Of a stretch of DNA of 64,000 nucleotides, positions 1 through 8,553 are shown piece by piece. The notes beneath the pieces are model-generated. The model did not search any database. It had not been told where the DNA came from and saw only the letters and a list, made by a program, of their open reading frames with translations. A program made the position numbers and the translations under genes. The stretch comes from Candidatus Gastranaerophilales bacterium. GTDB lineage: Bacteria > Cyanobacteriota > Vampirovibrionia > Gastranaerophilales > Gastranaerophilaceae. The DNA is taken from contig CALVAY010000006.1 in NCBI GenBank assembly GCA_944325665.1, positions 39,861 through 103,860 on the forward strand, in the 5' to 3' direction. The first letter of the stretch is position 1. Each line of letters starts with the position of its first letter.

Positions 1-38
1 AGGATTTATTTATTTTTTATCGATAAGGAATCAATATT

Positions 39-1790
39 ATGAGTATACAGTTTACAGGCTTAGGTTCGGGTCTAGATTACGCTTCTTGGGTTGAACAGCT
101 GGTTGCAGCCAAGAAGGCAAGCTTAGTTACGCCTCTTGAAAGCAAAAAAACAGATTTAGAAAACCAAAGCAGCGCGCTTGATACCATTAAAAATTCTTAC
201 ACAGAGCTTCAAAAAGCCCTTAAGAATTTTACAAGCGTAATTTCAAATACATCAAATGACATTTGGTCAAAAACAAATGTAACATCAAGCAATGACGCTT
301 TTGTTACTGCTACAAGCTCAAACGGGCTTGCAGTAGGCTCAATAAACATCTCTGTTCAACAGCTCGCAACAAGCACAGTTGCAAAAAGTGCACAAAACCC
401 GGCTAAGTTAATTTCAGACGACACAAAATTTTCTGAAATTGGCAACAATCAAGCAAAAGGCGGCACTTTTTCATTCTACGTTGACAATAAAAGATATGAA
501 ATAGAAATTGATGCAAATAATGATACCCTTGCAGATATTTCACAAAAGATTTCAGATGCATCAAATGGTGAAGCAACGGCAAAAGTTAACCCTGACGGAA
601 CATTTGAGATAAACGCTACTTCAGGCGGTAATATTTCAATCGGAGCGTTGTCAGATACTTCAAACTTTGCAAATATTATGAAGCTTACGGGTTCAAGCGG
701 CTCAAGCGTTAAGAGTGCTTATACGCTAACTTCATTTTTAACAAACAAGCCATTAACAGATGCTAATAACGGTCTTAACAGCGCAATAAGCGAAGGTACA
801 ATAAAAATTAACGGCGTTGAGTTTGAAATAAACAACAAAACAACTCTTCAGGGCTTAATTAACGAAATTAACGCAACCGAAGAAGCTAAAGTCAGCGCAA
901 AATATGATACATTAACAAACCAACTTGTTTTGACTTCAAAGGAAACAGGCGAGTTTAACATTAGCCTTGAACAAGAAGGTACAAACTTCTTTGACGTTTT
1001 CGGTCTGACTAAAGACGGCGCTTTGGCTGACGGTTCTCAGACATTAGGGCAAAATGCCGAATTAACAATAAACGGCAATAAAATTATTTCAACCTCAAAC
1101 ACTATAACAGGTGAAACATCCGGTATAAACGGCCTTACAATAAATGCAAAAAAAGTTACCGACGGCACGGACAAAGATAGTACAAATGAGGTAACACTTA
1201 ATGTTGAAAGCGATTTAACGGACGTTAAAAAAGCAATTAACGAATTTGTAACCGCATACAACAAGGTAACTGATCAAATATCCGAAGCAACCTCTGCTGA
1301 CGGCTATCTTAAAATGGATATAACTCTAAGAGGTATGCAAACAGAGTTGAGAAATATGCTAAGCTCAAGAGTAGAAGATAACGGCGCGTTTAACGCATTA
1401 TCTCAAATCGGCATATCAACAGGTAAAGCCGGATTAGACGTGTCAAATACTGCAACCACTTTGGTATTTGATGAAGAAGCGTTTGACAAAGCTTGGGCTC
1501 AAGATTCAGAATCTGTTAAAAACCTTATATCAGGCGGCTCAACAGGTGATAAAAACGGTATTTTTGACCAAATGGTTACAAAGGTAAACCAAGCGCTTGA
1601 TACAGTGAGCGGTACATTTAAATCAAAAAGCGATTCATTGTCCAGAATGATAAGCACTCAAGAGGACAGGATTACAAGAGCTTATGAAAGCCTTGATTCT
1701 TATGAATCACAACTTACCAAGCAATTCCAATACATGGATCAGATGATTGCAAAACTGCAACAACAATATTCAGGCTTTTTATCAGGCTAG
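39..1790 (+). CDS. fliD: Flagellar hook-associated protein 2 (filament cap FliD)
   Basis: FliD forms the cap at the tip of the growing flagellar filament and helps exported flagellin to fold into place. The 583-residue product starts with the GLGSGLD motif (residues 7-13) typical of the family. It ends in a heptad-rich segment (about 525-575), the coiled part that contacts the hook-filament junction. The centre is rich in Ser, Thr and Asn, as in the surface-exposed cap domains. There is no signal peptide, which fits export by the flagellar type III apparatus. An AAGGA box at 25-29 supports the ATG. The upstream context lies outside the window, so its operon cannot be judged; the other flagellar genes here are 30 kb away. 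A hairpin terminator follows. Confidence 0.93.
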   Translation: MSIQFTGLGSGLDYASWVEQLVAAKKASLVTPLESKKTDLENQSSALDTIKNSYTELQKALKNFTSVISNTSNDIWSKTNVTSSNDAFVTATSSNGLAVGSINISVQQLATSTVAKSAQNPAKLISDDTKFSEIGNNQAKGGTFSFYVDNKRYEIEIDANNDTLADISQKISDASNGEATAKVNPDGTFEINATSGGNISIGALSDTSNFANIMKLTGSSGSSVKSAYTLTSFLTNKPLTDANNGLNSAISEGTIKINGVEFEINNKTTLQGLINEINATEEAKVSAKYDTLTNQLVLTSKETGEFNISLEQEGTNFFDVFGLTKDGALADGSQTLGQNAELTINGNKIISTSNTITGETSGINGLTINAKKVTDGTDKDSTNEVTLNVESDLTDVKKAINEFVTAYNKVTDQISEATSADGYLKMDITLRGMQTELRNMLSSRVEDNGAFNALSQIGISTGKAGLDVSNTATTLVFDEEAFDKAWAQDSESVKNLISGGSTGDKNGIFDQMVTKVNQALDTVSGTFKSKSDSLSRMISTQEDRITRAYESLDSYESQLTKQFQYMDQMIAKLQQQYSGFLSG

Positions 1791-1811
1791 CGCAACCCAA
1801 AAATATAAATT

Positions 1812-1838
1812 AAAGTACGAGCCAAACGCTCGTACTTT
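1812..1838. terminator. Bidirectional hairpin terminator between fliD and rlmN
   Basis: An 11-bp perfect inverted repeat (arms 1812-1822 and 1828-1838, loop CAAAC) is flanked by A-rich and T-rich sequence on its two sides. It can end both convergent transcripts. Confidence 0.85.
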
Positions 1839-1844
1839 TTAGTT

Positions 1845-2861
1845 TTAAGCCTTACCCGCCAACTGACCGCAAGCGGCGTCAATATCCGCACCTCTTTCCA
1901 GTCTTATTGTAACTTTTTTACCTTGTGATTCAAGAAGATACTTAAACAACATAGTATCTTTTTTTGTTGGCTTTTTATATTTAGAGCAATCTATCGGGTT
2001 ATAAGGGATTAAATTTATATTACACTTTAAATCGCTAATATATTCGCACAATTTTTGCGCCATTTCTTTGGTGTCTGTTAACCCGCCTATTAAAATATAC
2101 TCAAGAGTAACTCTTTTACCTGTCTTGTCGCAATAGTATTTTAAGGCTTCTTTAAGCTCCGAGAGGTTGTATTTTTTCTCAACAGGCATAATCTGCTTTC
2201 TTATTTCGCTATCTGCGCAGTGAAGAGAAATTGCAAGCGTCGGAACAAGCTCACAGCTGCACAATTCTTTAATTTTCTGCGCAATTCCACAGGTTGAAAG
2301 CGTAATTCTTCTTATTCCGATTTGTAAATCTTCATTAATTCTTTTTATAGCCTCTGAAACATTGTCAAAATTATTCAAAGGTTCACCCTGCCCCATAAAA
2401 ACAACATTTGTAACCTTAAGACCGGTATCTTGTTGAATGGTTAAAATTTGACTTAAAATCTCATAAGCTTCAAGATTTCTTTGAAAACCTGATTTAGCAG
2501 TAGCGCAAAAATCACACCCCATAAGACAACCAACTTGCGAACTTACACAAGCAGAGAGATTTGCACGATTATCAAAGCGCATTAAAACACACTCGGCACA
2601 CTTTCCGTCTTGAAATTCAATTAAATATTTAATCGTTCCGTCTTTTGAAACCTGTTTCTTTTTAATTTTTGTATCAAGTACAACTGCACTTTGTTTTAGC
2701 TTTTCTCTAAAGTCTTTTTTTATATCCGTCATCTTGTCAAAATTGTCGGCAGATTTAGTATAAATCCAGCTGTAAAGCTGCTTTGCGCGAAATTTCTTTT
2801 CCCCCAAAGCTTCTACAAATTCTTCAAGTTGCGATAAATTTAATTTAGCAAGTGTTTCCAT
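1845..2861 (-). CDS. rlmN: Dual-specificity 23S rRNA/tRNA adenine-C2 methyltransferase RlmN
   Basis: This radical-SAM enzyme methylates C2 of A2503 in 23S rRNA and of A37 in some tRNAs. The radical-SAM cluster motif CX3CX2C is present as C112, C116 and C119 (CLMGCDFC). C105, seven residues before it, and C331 in the C-terminal DIDAACGQL segment match the two catalytic cysteines known in E. coli RlmN. At 338 residues the length is normal. The ATG at 2861 lies six bases after a TAGAAT -10 box, so the message is predicted to have no 5' leader. The gene is divergent from the HD-GYP gene and convergent with fliD. Confidence 0.95.
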   Translation of the reverse strand: METLAKLNLSQLEEFVEALGEKKFRAKQLYSWIYTKSADNFDKMTDIKKDFREKLKQSAVVLDTKIKKKQVSKDGTIKYLIEFQDGKCAECVLMRFDNRANLSACVSSQVGCLMGCDFCATAKSGFQRNLEAYEILSQILTIQQDTGLKVTNVVFMGQGEPLNNFDNVSEAIKRINEDLQIGIRRITLSTCGIAQKIKELCSCELVPTLAISLHCADSEIRKQIMPVEKKYNLSELKEALKYYCDKTGKRVTLEYILIGGLTDTKEMAQKLCEYISDLKCNINLIPYNPIDCSKYKKPTKKDTMLFKYLLESQGKKVTIRLERGADIDAACGQLAGKA

Positions 2862-2867
2862 AGTAAA

Positions 2868-2876
2868 ATTCTAACA
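2868..2876 (-). promoter_or_regulatory. Extended -10 of rlmN, leaderless spacing
   Basis: On the minus strand TGT-TAGAAT is followed by exactly six bases and then the rlmN ATG. The expected transcription start therefore falls on the A of the start codon. There is no Shine-Dalgarno sequence. Confidence 0.6.
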
Positions 2877-2917
2877 TAATCATACAAATAGCGTGTGGCT
2901 TTTTTTAAAAAGAAGGT

Positions 2918-2923
2918 TATAAT
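2918..2923 (+). promoter_or_regulatory. TATAAT -10 box of the HD-GYP/trmFO/pepA operon, leaderless spacing
   Basis: A consensus TATAAT is followed by TTTAGA and then the ATG at 2930. The six-base gap places transcription start at the start codon. No convincing -35 is seen. Confidence 0.6.
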
Positions 2924-2929
2924 TTTAGA

Positions 2930-3913
2930 ATGATAGAAGTATCAAGTGAAGAAATAATTTCCCAAAAAACTCTGCCTTATGATATTTATGACGAGGCAGG
3001 GATTAAAATACTTGAAGCAGGAGAAATACTTACCCCGGGTAAAATTCTGCTTGTAAGAAACTATGAAGTTCTTTTTCGCAAAGAGTTAAAAGAGGAAGAA
3101 GAACAAGAAGTTAATGAAATTAAAGAAAAAGTAATCGAAACACCGGAGCAAGAACAAGAAACAATTGAGGACTTCGGGCCTATAAATAAAAAATCAAAAC
3201 TTGATTTTCAAAGTCAGTATGAACTAAAGTGTGATTACAACAATGCCATGGACTTTTTTAACAGGAATGATGTAATTCGTGCAAAGTCTATGATTCTAGA
3301 AACACGCGACAAAATCATAAAAAATTCACAACTTATAAGAAAAAATGCAAAATTTTTCTCTGAACTAAAACTGCTTGGTGAATATAAAAATATTCACCCC
3401 TTAAACACAGCGATATATAGCGTATTTTTGGCAAACAAACTTGAATACAACGAAGCACAAATTATGGAAATAGCACTTAGCGCGCTATTGCACGATATAG
3501 GCAAATGCAAGCTTGAAGGCGAAATTGCAGTTCTTTCAAAAATGACAAAAGAAGAAGAAATAGCATACAAAAACCACCCGATAGTCGGACACAAGCTTAT
3601 AAAAACAGAATTAAAACTAAATGAAAATATAGCAAGAGTAGCACTCCAGCACCATGAAAGAATGGACGGAACAGGCTGGCCTTACGGTATATCCTCTACA
3701 ATGATAAGCGAATATGCTCAAATAATTGCCGTATGTAATTATTTTGACAATATGACATCAACTAACGCAAATCTTGAGATATCAAACTTTAGAGAAGCAC
3801 TAAGAGCTTTGCTTAAAGTTGGCAGTAAAGCCTTTTCGCCAAAACCTCTGTACGCTTTTGTACACATGCTTAACTATGGCGACAGTGCAACTTTTGAGGA
3901 GCTGAAACTTTGA
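2930..3913 (+). CDS. HD-GYP domain protein (putative c-di-GMP phosphodiesterase)
   Basis: The C-terminal half (about 150-327) is an HD-GYP domain: HD at 188-189 (LLHDIGK), HHE at 241-243, and DGTGWP at 246-251, where the usual GYP reads GWP. Such domains hydrolyse cyclic di-GMP, and some also hydrolyse cGAMP. The N-terminal 90 residues hold no receiver domain. They contain a Glu-rich stretch (about 51-80), so the sensory input is unknown. The gene heads an overlapping operon: its TGA stop overlaps the TTG start of trmFO. The Y-to-W change and the absence of a GGDEF partner leave activity uncertain. Confidence 0.85.
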   Translation: MIEVSSEEIISQKTLPYDIYDEAGIKILEAGEILTPGKILLVRNYEVLFRKELKEEEEQEVNEIKEKVIETPEQEQETIEDFGPINKKSKLDFQSQYELKCDYNNAMDFFNRNDVIRAKSMILETRDKIIKNSQLIRKNAKFFSELKLLGEYKNIHPLNTAIYSVFLANKLEYNEAQIMEIALSALLHDIGKCKLEGEIAVLSKMTKEEEIAYKNHPIVGHKLIKTELKLNENIARVALQHHERMDGTGWPYGISSTMISEYAQIIAVCNYFDNMTSTNANLEISNFREALRALLKVGSKAFSPKPLYAFVHMLNYGDSATFEELKL

Positions 3914-5238
3914 AAGTAACAGTTGCAGGCGGCGGCTTAGCAGGTTCTGAAGCAGCAATTTTTTTGGCAAATAACGACATTGAAGTTGATTTATACGAAA
4001 TGCGCCCCATTAAAACCACAGGCGCGCACACGAGCGAAGATTTTGCCGAATTTGTATGTTCAAACAGTCTTGGTTCAACTGCAAGCTCAAGCGCGTCAGG
4101 ATTATTAAAACAGGAAGCACTACTTTTGGGCTCAACTCTTATGAAAACAGCATTTGAGCTAAAAGTACCTTCGGGAAATTCTCTCTCAATTGACAGAAAA
4201 GGCTTTAGCCAAAAAATTACAGAGATTATCAATAATCATCCAAAAATCAATATCATAAGAGAAGAGCTTACGCAAATACCAAAAACGCCGACTATTATAG
4301 CCACAGGCCCATTAAGCTCGGATAAAATGTGTGAAAAATTAAAAGAATTTACGGGTCAGGAAGGCTTTCACTTTTTTGACGCAATAGCTCCGATAGTTAA
4401 AAAAAGCTCGATAAATTTTGAAAAAGCTTTCTACGCTTCACGTTGGGACAAGGGTGAAGCAGATTTTATAAATTGCCCTTTAAATAAAGAAGAATATGAA
4501 AATTTCTATGAGATTTTAACAACGGCAGAAAAAATTCCGCTAAAATCTTTTGAAGCAAAATATTTTGAAGGCTGTATGCCTGTTGAAGTTATAGCCTCAA
4601 GAGGCAAGGATACTCTTCGTTTTGGTCCAATGAAGCCTGTTGGAATATTTGACAAAAGAACAAGGCAAGAAGAGCATAAAAATTATCAGTTTTGGGCGGT
4701 AGTGCAGCTAAGACAGGACGATAAGGAAGCAGAACTTTATAACCTTGTAGGTTTTCAGACAAACTTAAAATGGGGTGAGCAAAAAAGGTTGCTAAATTCA
4801 ATCCCCGGGCTTGAAAACTGCGAAATTGTCCGCTACGGCGTAATGCACGCAAATACTTTTATTAACAGCCCGAAAATATTAAACAAAACCTTGCAGACAA
4901 AAAACAATCCCGACCTGTTTTTTGCAGGACAAATTACGGGTGTTGAGGGTTATTGTGAAAGTATTACAACAGGATTATTTGCGGCGATAAATATGCTAAG
5001 GCACTTAAGAGGGCAAAAACTAATTGAATTAAGCCCAAAAAGTATGCTTGGCGCACTTCTTGAGTACATTACATTTGAAGGGCATAAATCCTTTCAACCC
5101 ATAAATTCAAACTGGGGAATTATTGAGAAGGAAAATTTTGACAAGAAAAAACGTCTTAGTAAAGAAGAAAAAGGAATTATTTTATCAAACAAAGCATTAG
5201 ATTACATAAAGGAGATAAAAAATGGAATTTTCTGCTAA
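3910..5238 (+). CDS. trmFO: Methylenetetrahydrofolate-tRNA (uracil-5-)-methyltransferase TrmFO
   Basis: TrmFO makes ribothymidine at position 54 of tRNA, using methylene-tetrahydrofolate and FADH2. The first residues form an FAD-binding dinucleotide fold, with GGGLAGSEAA at residues 7-16. The conserved segments CSNSLGS and the GQITGVEGY near the C-terminus are also typical. Length is 442 residues, normal for the family. The start is a TTG at 3910 overlapping the upstream stop, chosen because GAGGAG-type Shine-Dalgarno sequence lies just upstream and because the glycine motif needs to sit this close to the N-terminus. It overlaps pepA by 17 bases. Confidence 0.95.
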   Translation: MKVTVAGGGLAGSEAAIFLANNDIEVDLYEMRPIKTTGAHTSEDFAEFVCSNSLGSTASSSASGLLKQEALLLGSTLMKTAFELKVPSGNSLSIDRKGFSQKITEIINNHPKINIIREELTQIPKTPTIIATGPLSSDKMCEKLKEFTGQEGFHFFDAIAPIVKKSSINFEKAFYASRWDKGEADFINCPLNKEEYENFYEILTTAEKIPLKSFEAKYFEGCMPVEVIASRGKDTLRFGPMKPVGIFDKRTRQEEHKNYQFWAVVQLRQDDKEAELYNLVGFQTNLKWGEQKRLLNSIPGLENCEIVRYGVMHANTFINSPKILNKTLQTKNNPDLFFAGQITGVEGYCESITTGLFAAINMLRHLRGQKLIELSPKSMLGALLEYITFEGHKSFQPINSNWGIIEKENFDKKKRLSKEEKGIILSNKALDYIKEIKNGIFC

Positions 5239-6712
5239 AAATCAAGAAATGGCAAATGTTTTTGCAAGCATTTTGACCATTGGTATTTTTGAAGACGACA
5301 AGGCGCTTACACCCGCGCAAGAAAACCTTGATATTGCACTTAACAATCTTATTAGCGATTATTTAATTAAAAAAGAAGGTTTTAAGGGAAAATTTACAGA
5401 TACCGTCTGCATTCCGACCTTTTTAAAAATTCCCGCAGACAAAATTATGCTTGTAGGGTTAGGCAAAAAGAAAGATTTTAGCTTGGCAAAAGTTACTGAA
5501 ATCTGCTCAAAACTTGCAAAGCAGTACGAAAAAATCTTAAACACAAAAAACGTTGCCTGCGAATTACTTGGTTTAAATTCTAAAAAATTTGATGCGAAGG
5601 CTTGCACTAAGGCTATGACCGAAGGGTTTATGATTGGCGCGTACGACTACGACAAATATAAGACCAAAAAAAATACAAGCGAAATAAAGAAAATTAAGCT
5701 AATTGCAGGGACAAACCAAGAAGAAAAAGAGGCAAAAGAGGGTATTGTAGAGGCGCAAATTATTGGCGAGGCAATGAATTTTACAAAAGATTTAATTAAC
5801 GAGCCTGCGCAAAACGCTACTCCTGAAGCAATTTCAAACATCGCAAAAGAAATGTGCGAACAACTGGGTGTAACTTGCAAGGTTTACAACAAAAAACAAC
5901 TTCAAGAAATGAATTTTAATGCATTTTTGGCAGTGGGACAAGGCAGTGTCCACGAACCAAAATTCATACACCTTACTTACAAATCACACAACCCTAAGAA
6001 AAAAATTGTACTTATCGGCAAAGGTATTACTTTTGACTCCGGCGGCTTAGATATTAAACCTGCAAACTCAATGTTAACAATGAAAACAGATATGTCAGGC
6101 TGTGCGACGGTTCTTGGCGTTATGAAAGCGATAGCACAGCTTAAACCAAATATCGAACTGCATGTTTTAAGTGCGCTATGTGAAAATATGCCAAGCGGAA
6201 GCTCATACAAACAAGGTGATGTGCTTACTGCTAAAAACGGTAAAACAATTGAAGTTGATAACACTGACGCCGAAGGCCGCCTAACTCTTGCGGATGTACT
6301 AACTTACGCAGATGAATTAAATGCGGATGAAGTTATCGACATCGCAACTCTTACAGGGGCAGTTGTTGTAGCACTTGGACAAAACATTACGGGCATTATG
6401 GGCAACAATAAAACCATGATAAATAAATTAATTCAAACGGGAGAAAAAATTGGTGAAGCACTTTGGGAGCTGCCTATTGTCGATGATATGCAAGAGGCAC
6501 TAAAAAGCGATATTGCAGATATGAGAAATACAGGTTCAAGATTTGCAGGCTCAAGCGTTGCAGGCAGATTTCTTCAAAACTTTACTCAGTCTAAAAACTG
6601 GGCTCACATTGATATTGCAGGCACAGCATTTATCGATAAACCTTATCGAGAATTAAACAAAGGTGCAACAGCAGCAATGCTAAGAACGCTTACAAGCTAT
6701 ATCTTAAGTTAA
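5222..6712 (+). CDS. pepA: Leucyl aminopeptidase (M17 family)
   Basis: This M17 cytosol aminopeptidase removes N-terminal residues from peptides using two metal ions. The C-terminal catalytic domain shows the metal/active-site segment GKGITFDSGGLDIKP followed by TDMSGCA, and the family signature NTDAEGRL. The N-terminal macro-like domain is shorter and divergent, as usual. The ATG at 5222 lies after GGAG (within GGAGATAAAA) inside the end of trmFO, so translation is probably coupled. Length is 496 residues, normal. PepA can also act as a DNA-binding regulator in some bacteria; nothing here shows that. Confidence 0.95.
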   Translation: MEFSAKNQEMANVFASILTIGIFEDDKALTPAQENLDIALNNLISDYLIKKEGFKGKFTDTVCIPTFLKIPADKIMLVGLGKKKDFSLAKVTEICSKLAKQYEKILNTKNVACELLGLNSKKFDAKACTKAMTEGFMIGAYDYDKYKTKKNTSEIKKIKLIAGTNQEEKEAKEGIVEAQIIGEAMNFTKDLINEPAQNATPEAISNIAKEMCEQLGVTCKVYNKKQLQEMNFNAFLAVGQGSVHEPKFIHLTYKSHNPKKKIVLIGKGITFDSGGLDIKPANSMLTMKTDMSGCATVLGVMKAIAQLKPNIELHVLSALCENMPSGSSYKQGDVLTAKNGKTIEVDNTDAEGRLTLADVLTYADELNADEVIDIATLTGAVVVALGQNITGIMGNNKTMINKLIQTGEKIGEALWELPIVDDMQEALKSDIADMRNTGSRFAGSSVAGRFLQNFTQSKNWAHIDIAGTAFIDKPYRELNKGATAAMLRTLTSYILS

Positions 6713-6714
6713 CA

Positions 6715-6738
6715 AAAAGCGGGTTAAAACCCGCTTTT
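6715..6738. terminator. Bidirectional terminator between pepA and mscS-like gene
   Basis: Perfect 11-bp stem (6715-6725 with 6728-6738) with an A-tract on one side and a T-tract on the other. It serves both convergent genes and touches the stop of the minus-strand gene. Confidence 0.88.
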
Positions 6739-7570
6739 AATTTTTATTTTCGGTAATTACAAGTTGATTAAACGGAATTTCAATTCCAAGCTCGTCAAAT
6801 TTCTCTTTAATTCTTAAATTAAACGCACGTTTAACTTCCCACTGGACCCTTGGAAGAGTCTTAAAGCGAATTAAAATAGATATTGAGCTGTCATTGAATT
6901 TATCTAAACCCAAAACCTCAATTGGACCGATTATTTTGTCTTTATACTCATCCTCGCAAGAAAAATCTTGTCCGATTTTTTCCAAAACCCTCATAACCTC
7001 AGCAATATTTTCCTTGTATGCAACGGTAATTTCAACAAGAGAGTAAGAAAACCCTCTTGTAAAGTTTGTTACCATATCTATCATACCGTTTCTTATAAAA
7101 TGTGCAGAACCGTCGATACTTCGCAAGACAATTATTGTTAAAGTGATTTTCTCAACCGTACCTGTTACGCCTTGAATTTCAACAACATCCCCTACGCGAA
7201 TTTGTCCTTCAAATAGAATTGTAAGACCCGAAATCAAATCTTCTACAAATCTTTTTGAACCAAAACCTATTGCTACACCTAATACACCAGCTGCTGTAAT
7301 TAAGGGGCGAACATCAACTCCCAAGTGGTTTAAAATGTTGATTATTGCAAATACAAAGAGAACAAAGTTTGCTGCATTAATTGAAATTAATTTTAAAGTA
7401 TCAAAGTTCTTTGCGGATTCAATATCTTTTGCCCTTCTTTTGATACCTTCAAAGGCATGGGTAAGAGTAATTTTTATAAATTTAAGAGCAAAGAGAAAAA
7501 ATATTATCGTAAACAAAATATTTAAGATATTAGTCCACTTTAAGGATTTTAACATCTCTAAAATATCCAT
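6737..7570 (-). CDS. Small-conductance mechanosensitive channel (MscS family)
   Basis: A 277-residue inner-membrane channel that opens on membrane tension to release solutes after osmotic downshock. It has a hydrophobic segment near residues 12-30, another about 70-90, and the pore-lining helix rich in Gly and Ala (TAAGVLGVAIGFGSKRFVEDL). The cytoplasmic beta domain follows (VGDVVEIQGVTGTVEKI, the most conserved MscS segment), then the C-terminal vestibule. Three membrane helices and this length match small MscS or YbdG-type proteins. A strong GGAGGG Shine-Dalgarno lies a few bases before the ATG. Confidence 0.92.
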   Translation of the reverse strand: MDILEMLKSLKWTNILNILFTIIFFLFALKFIKITLTHAFEGIKRRAKDIESAKNFDTLKLISINAANFVLFVFAIINILNHLGVDVRPLITAAGVLGVAIGFGSKRFVEDLISGLTILFEGQIRVGDVVEIQGVTGTVEKITLTIIVLRSIDGSAHFIRNGMIDMVTNFTRGFSYSLVEITVAYKENIAEVMRVLEKIGQDFSCEDEYKDKIIGPIEVLGLDKFNDSSISILIRFKTLPRVQWEVKRAFNLRIKEKFDELGIEIPFNQLVITENKN

Positions 7571-7593
7571 TTTTACCCTCCTTGTTTTTCAAA

Positions 7594-7602
7594 ATTATAC
7601 CA
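7594..7602 (-). promoter_or_regulatory. Extended -10 of the mscS-like gene
   Basis: TGG-TATAAT on the minus strand, about 23 bases before the ATG, with the GGAGGG ribosome site between. The -35 region is weak, as expected for an extended -10 promoter. Confidence 0.55.
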
Positions 7603-7703
7603 AAAAATAAATCTAAAGATAATTAGAAAATCAACCTAGAGATTAATCTAATTTTTTAAAAATAACCGTAAACTTATCATGTAAATTAGGGATAAGTTCA
7701 GCT

Positions 7704-8468
7704 ATGGGCATTAAATTTACTAATAAAGAGGAAGATTTTGAGAAATTTTTGCAACCTGTAAATGAAACAGAGTGCGAGCATTTTAAATTGGCAAGAAAAT
7801 TTATGCTCAAGAAGAATTACAGGCAAGCAATTAAAGAGTATTTAACCTCTATGATATTTTCAGGTAAAAACACTCAGTCTTACAAAGAAATATCAAAAGC
7901 TTACAAGAAAAATAAAGAATACGACAAAGCCATTAGCCACCTTAAAAAGGCAAAAGCGCTAAGCAGCTTTGATTCGGAAATATATTACGAACTTGGTTTA
8001 AATCATCTGCTAAATGCGGATTCAGCCGAAGCAAGAAAAAACTTCATTCGCTCACTAAAGTTAAACCCGACAAACATTAACGCACAAGTACAGTTGGCTA
8101 TATCTCACGAATTAATGAACGAAGAAGAGATGGCGCTCAGTATTTATCAAAAAATAATTGAGGAAAACCCAAGATACATACCCGCATACAATCATAAAGC
8201 GGGCTTGCTGATTTCAAGAGAACAATTTAAGGAAGCATCATACTTATTTTACAAAATTCTAAGCATAAACCCCGCGTATTATAGGGCTAATTTAGGCCTT
8301 GGTATTTGTTTTGATAAAATGAAAAAATATTCAAGAGCCATAAGGTATTATAAAAAATACATCGCACGAAAGCCAAATTCCGATACTACAAAATCACTTG
8401 TAGGAAGAATTTGCGAAATATACTCCAAGAAAAAAGATAATCAAAAAGGGCTTAGAGTTATTAAATAG
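7704..8468 (+). CDS. Tetratricopeptide-repeat protein, unknown role
   Basis: A 254-residue soluble protein made almost wholly of TPR helical pairs. Repeat hallmarks recur every 34 residues, for example YDKAISHLKKA, AEARKNFIRSLKLNPTN, MALSIYQKIIEENPRY and YSRAIRYYKKYIARKPNS. TPR arrays act as protein-binding scaffolds. There is no signal peptide and no membrane segment, so it is probably cytoplasmic. The ATG has no clear Shine-Dalgarno; a weak AGGGAT lies 12 bases upstream. It stands alone, convergent with the next gene. The binding partner cannot be told from the sequence. Confidence 0.85.
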   Translation: MGIKFTNKEEDFEKFLQPVNETECEHFKLARKFMLKKNYRQAIKEYLTSMIFSGKNTQSYKEISKAYKKNKEYDKAISHLKKAKALSSFDSEIYYELGLNHLLNADSAEARKNFIRSLKLNPTNINAQVQLAISHELMNEEEMALSIYQKIIEENPRYIPAYNHKAGLLISREQFKEASYLFYKILSINPAYYRANLGLGICFDKMKKYSRAIRYYKKYIARKPNSDTTKSLVGRICEIYSKKKDNQKGLRVIK

Positions 8469-8491
8469 ATATATTTAAACTTTAAATAATA

Positions 8492-8525
8492 AAAAACAGG
8501 GGCAAAGTAAAGTGTCCCTGTTTTT
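8492..8525. terminator. Bidirectional terminator
   Basis: A 10-bp stem (8492-8501 with 8516-8525, AAAAACAGGG/CCCTGTTTTT) around a 14-base loop, with a T-run on the plus strand and an A-run on the other side. It lies between the convergent TPR gene and the 674-residue membrane protein gene. Confidence 0.8.
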
Positions 8526-8553
8526 ATTTAACACGTAATCTTGCGAATCGGGG

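Noticed and set aside
4589..4852. An 87-residue minus-strand frame inside trmFO
   Set aside because: It is an antisense shadow with no ribosome site, and trmFO is certain in the other frame.
7605..7665. A/T-rich inverted repeat AATTAGA/TCTAATT before the TPR gene, followed by T residues
   Set aside because: The loop is about 19 bases, the stem only A/T-rich, and no plus-strand gene lies upstream that would need it. Likely chance in A/T-rich sequence.
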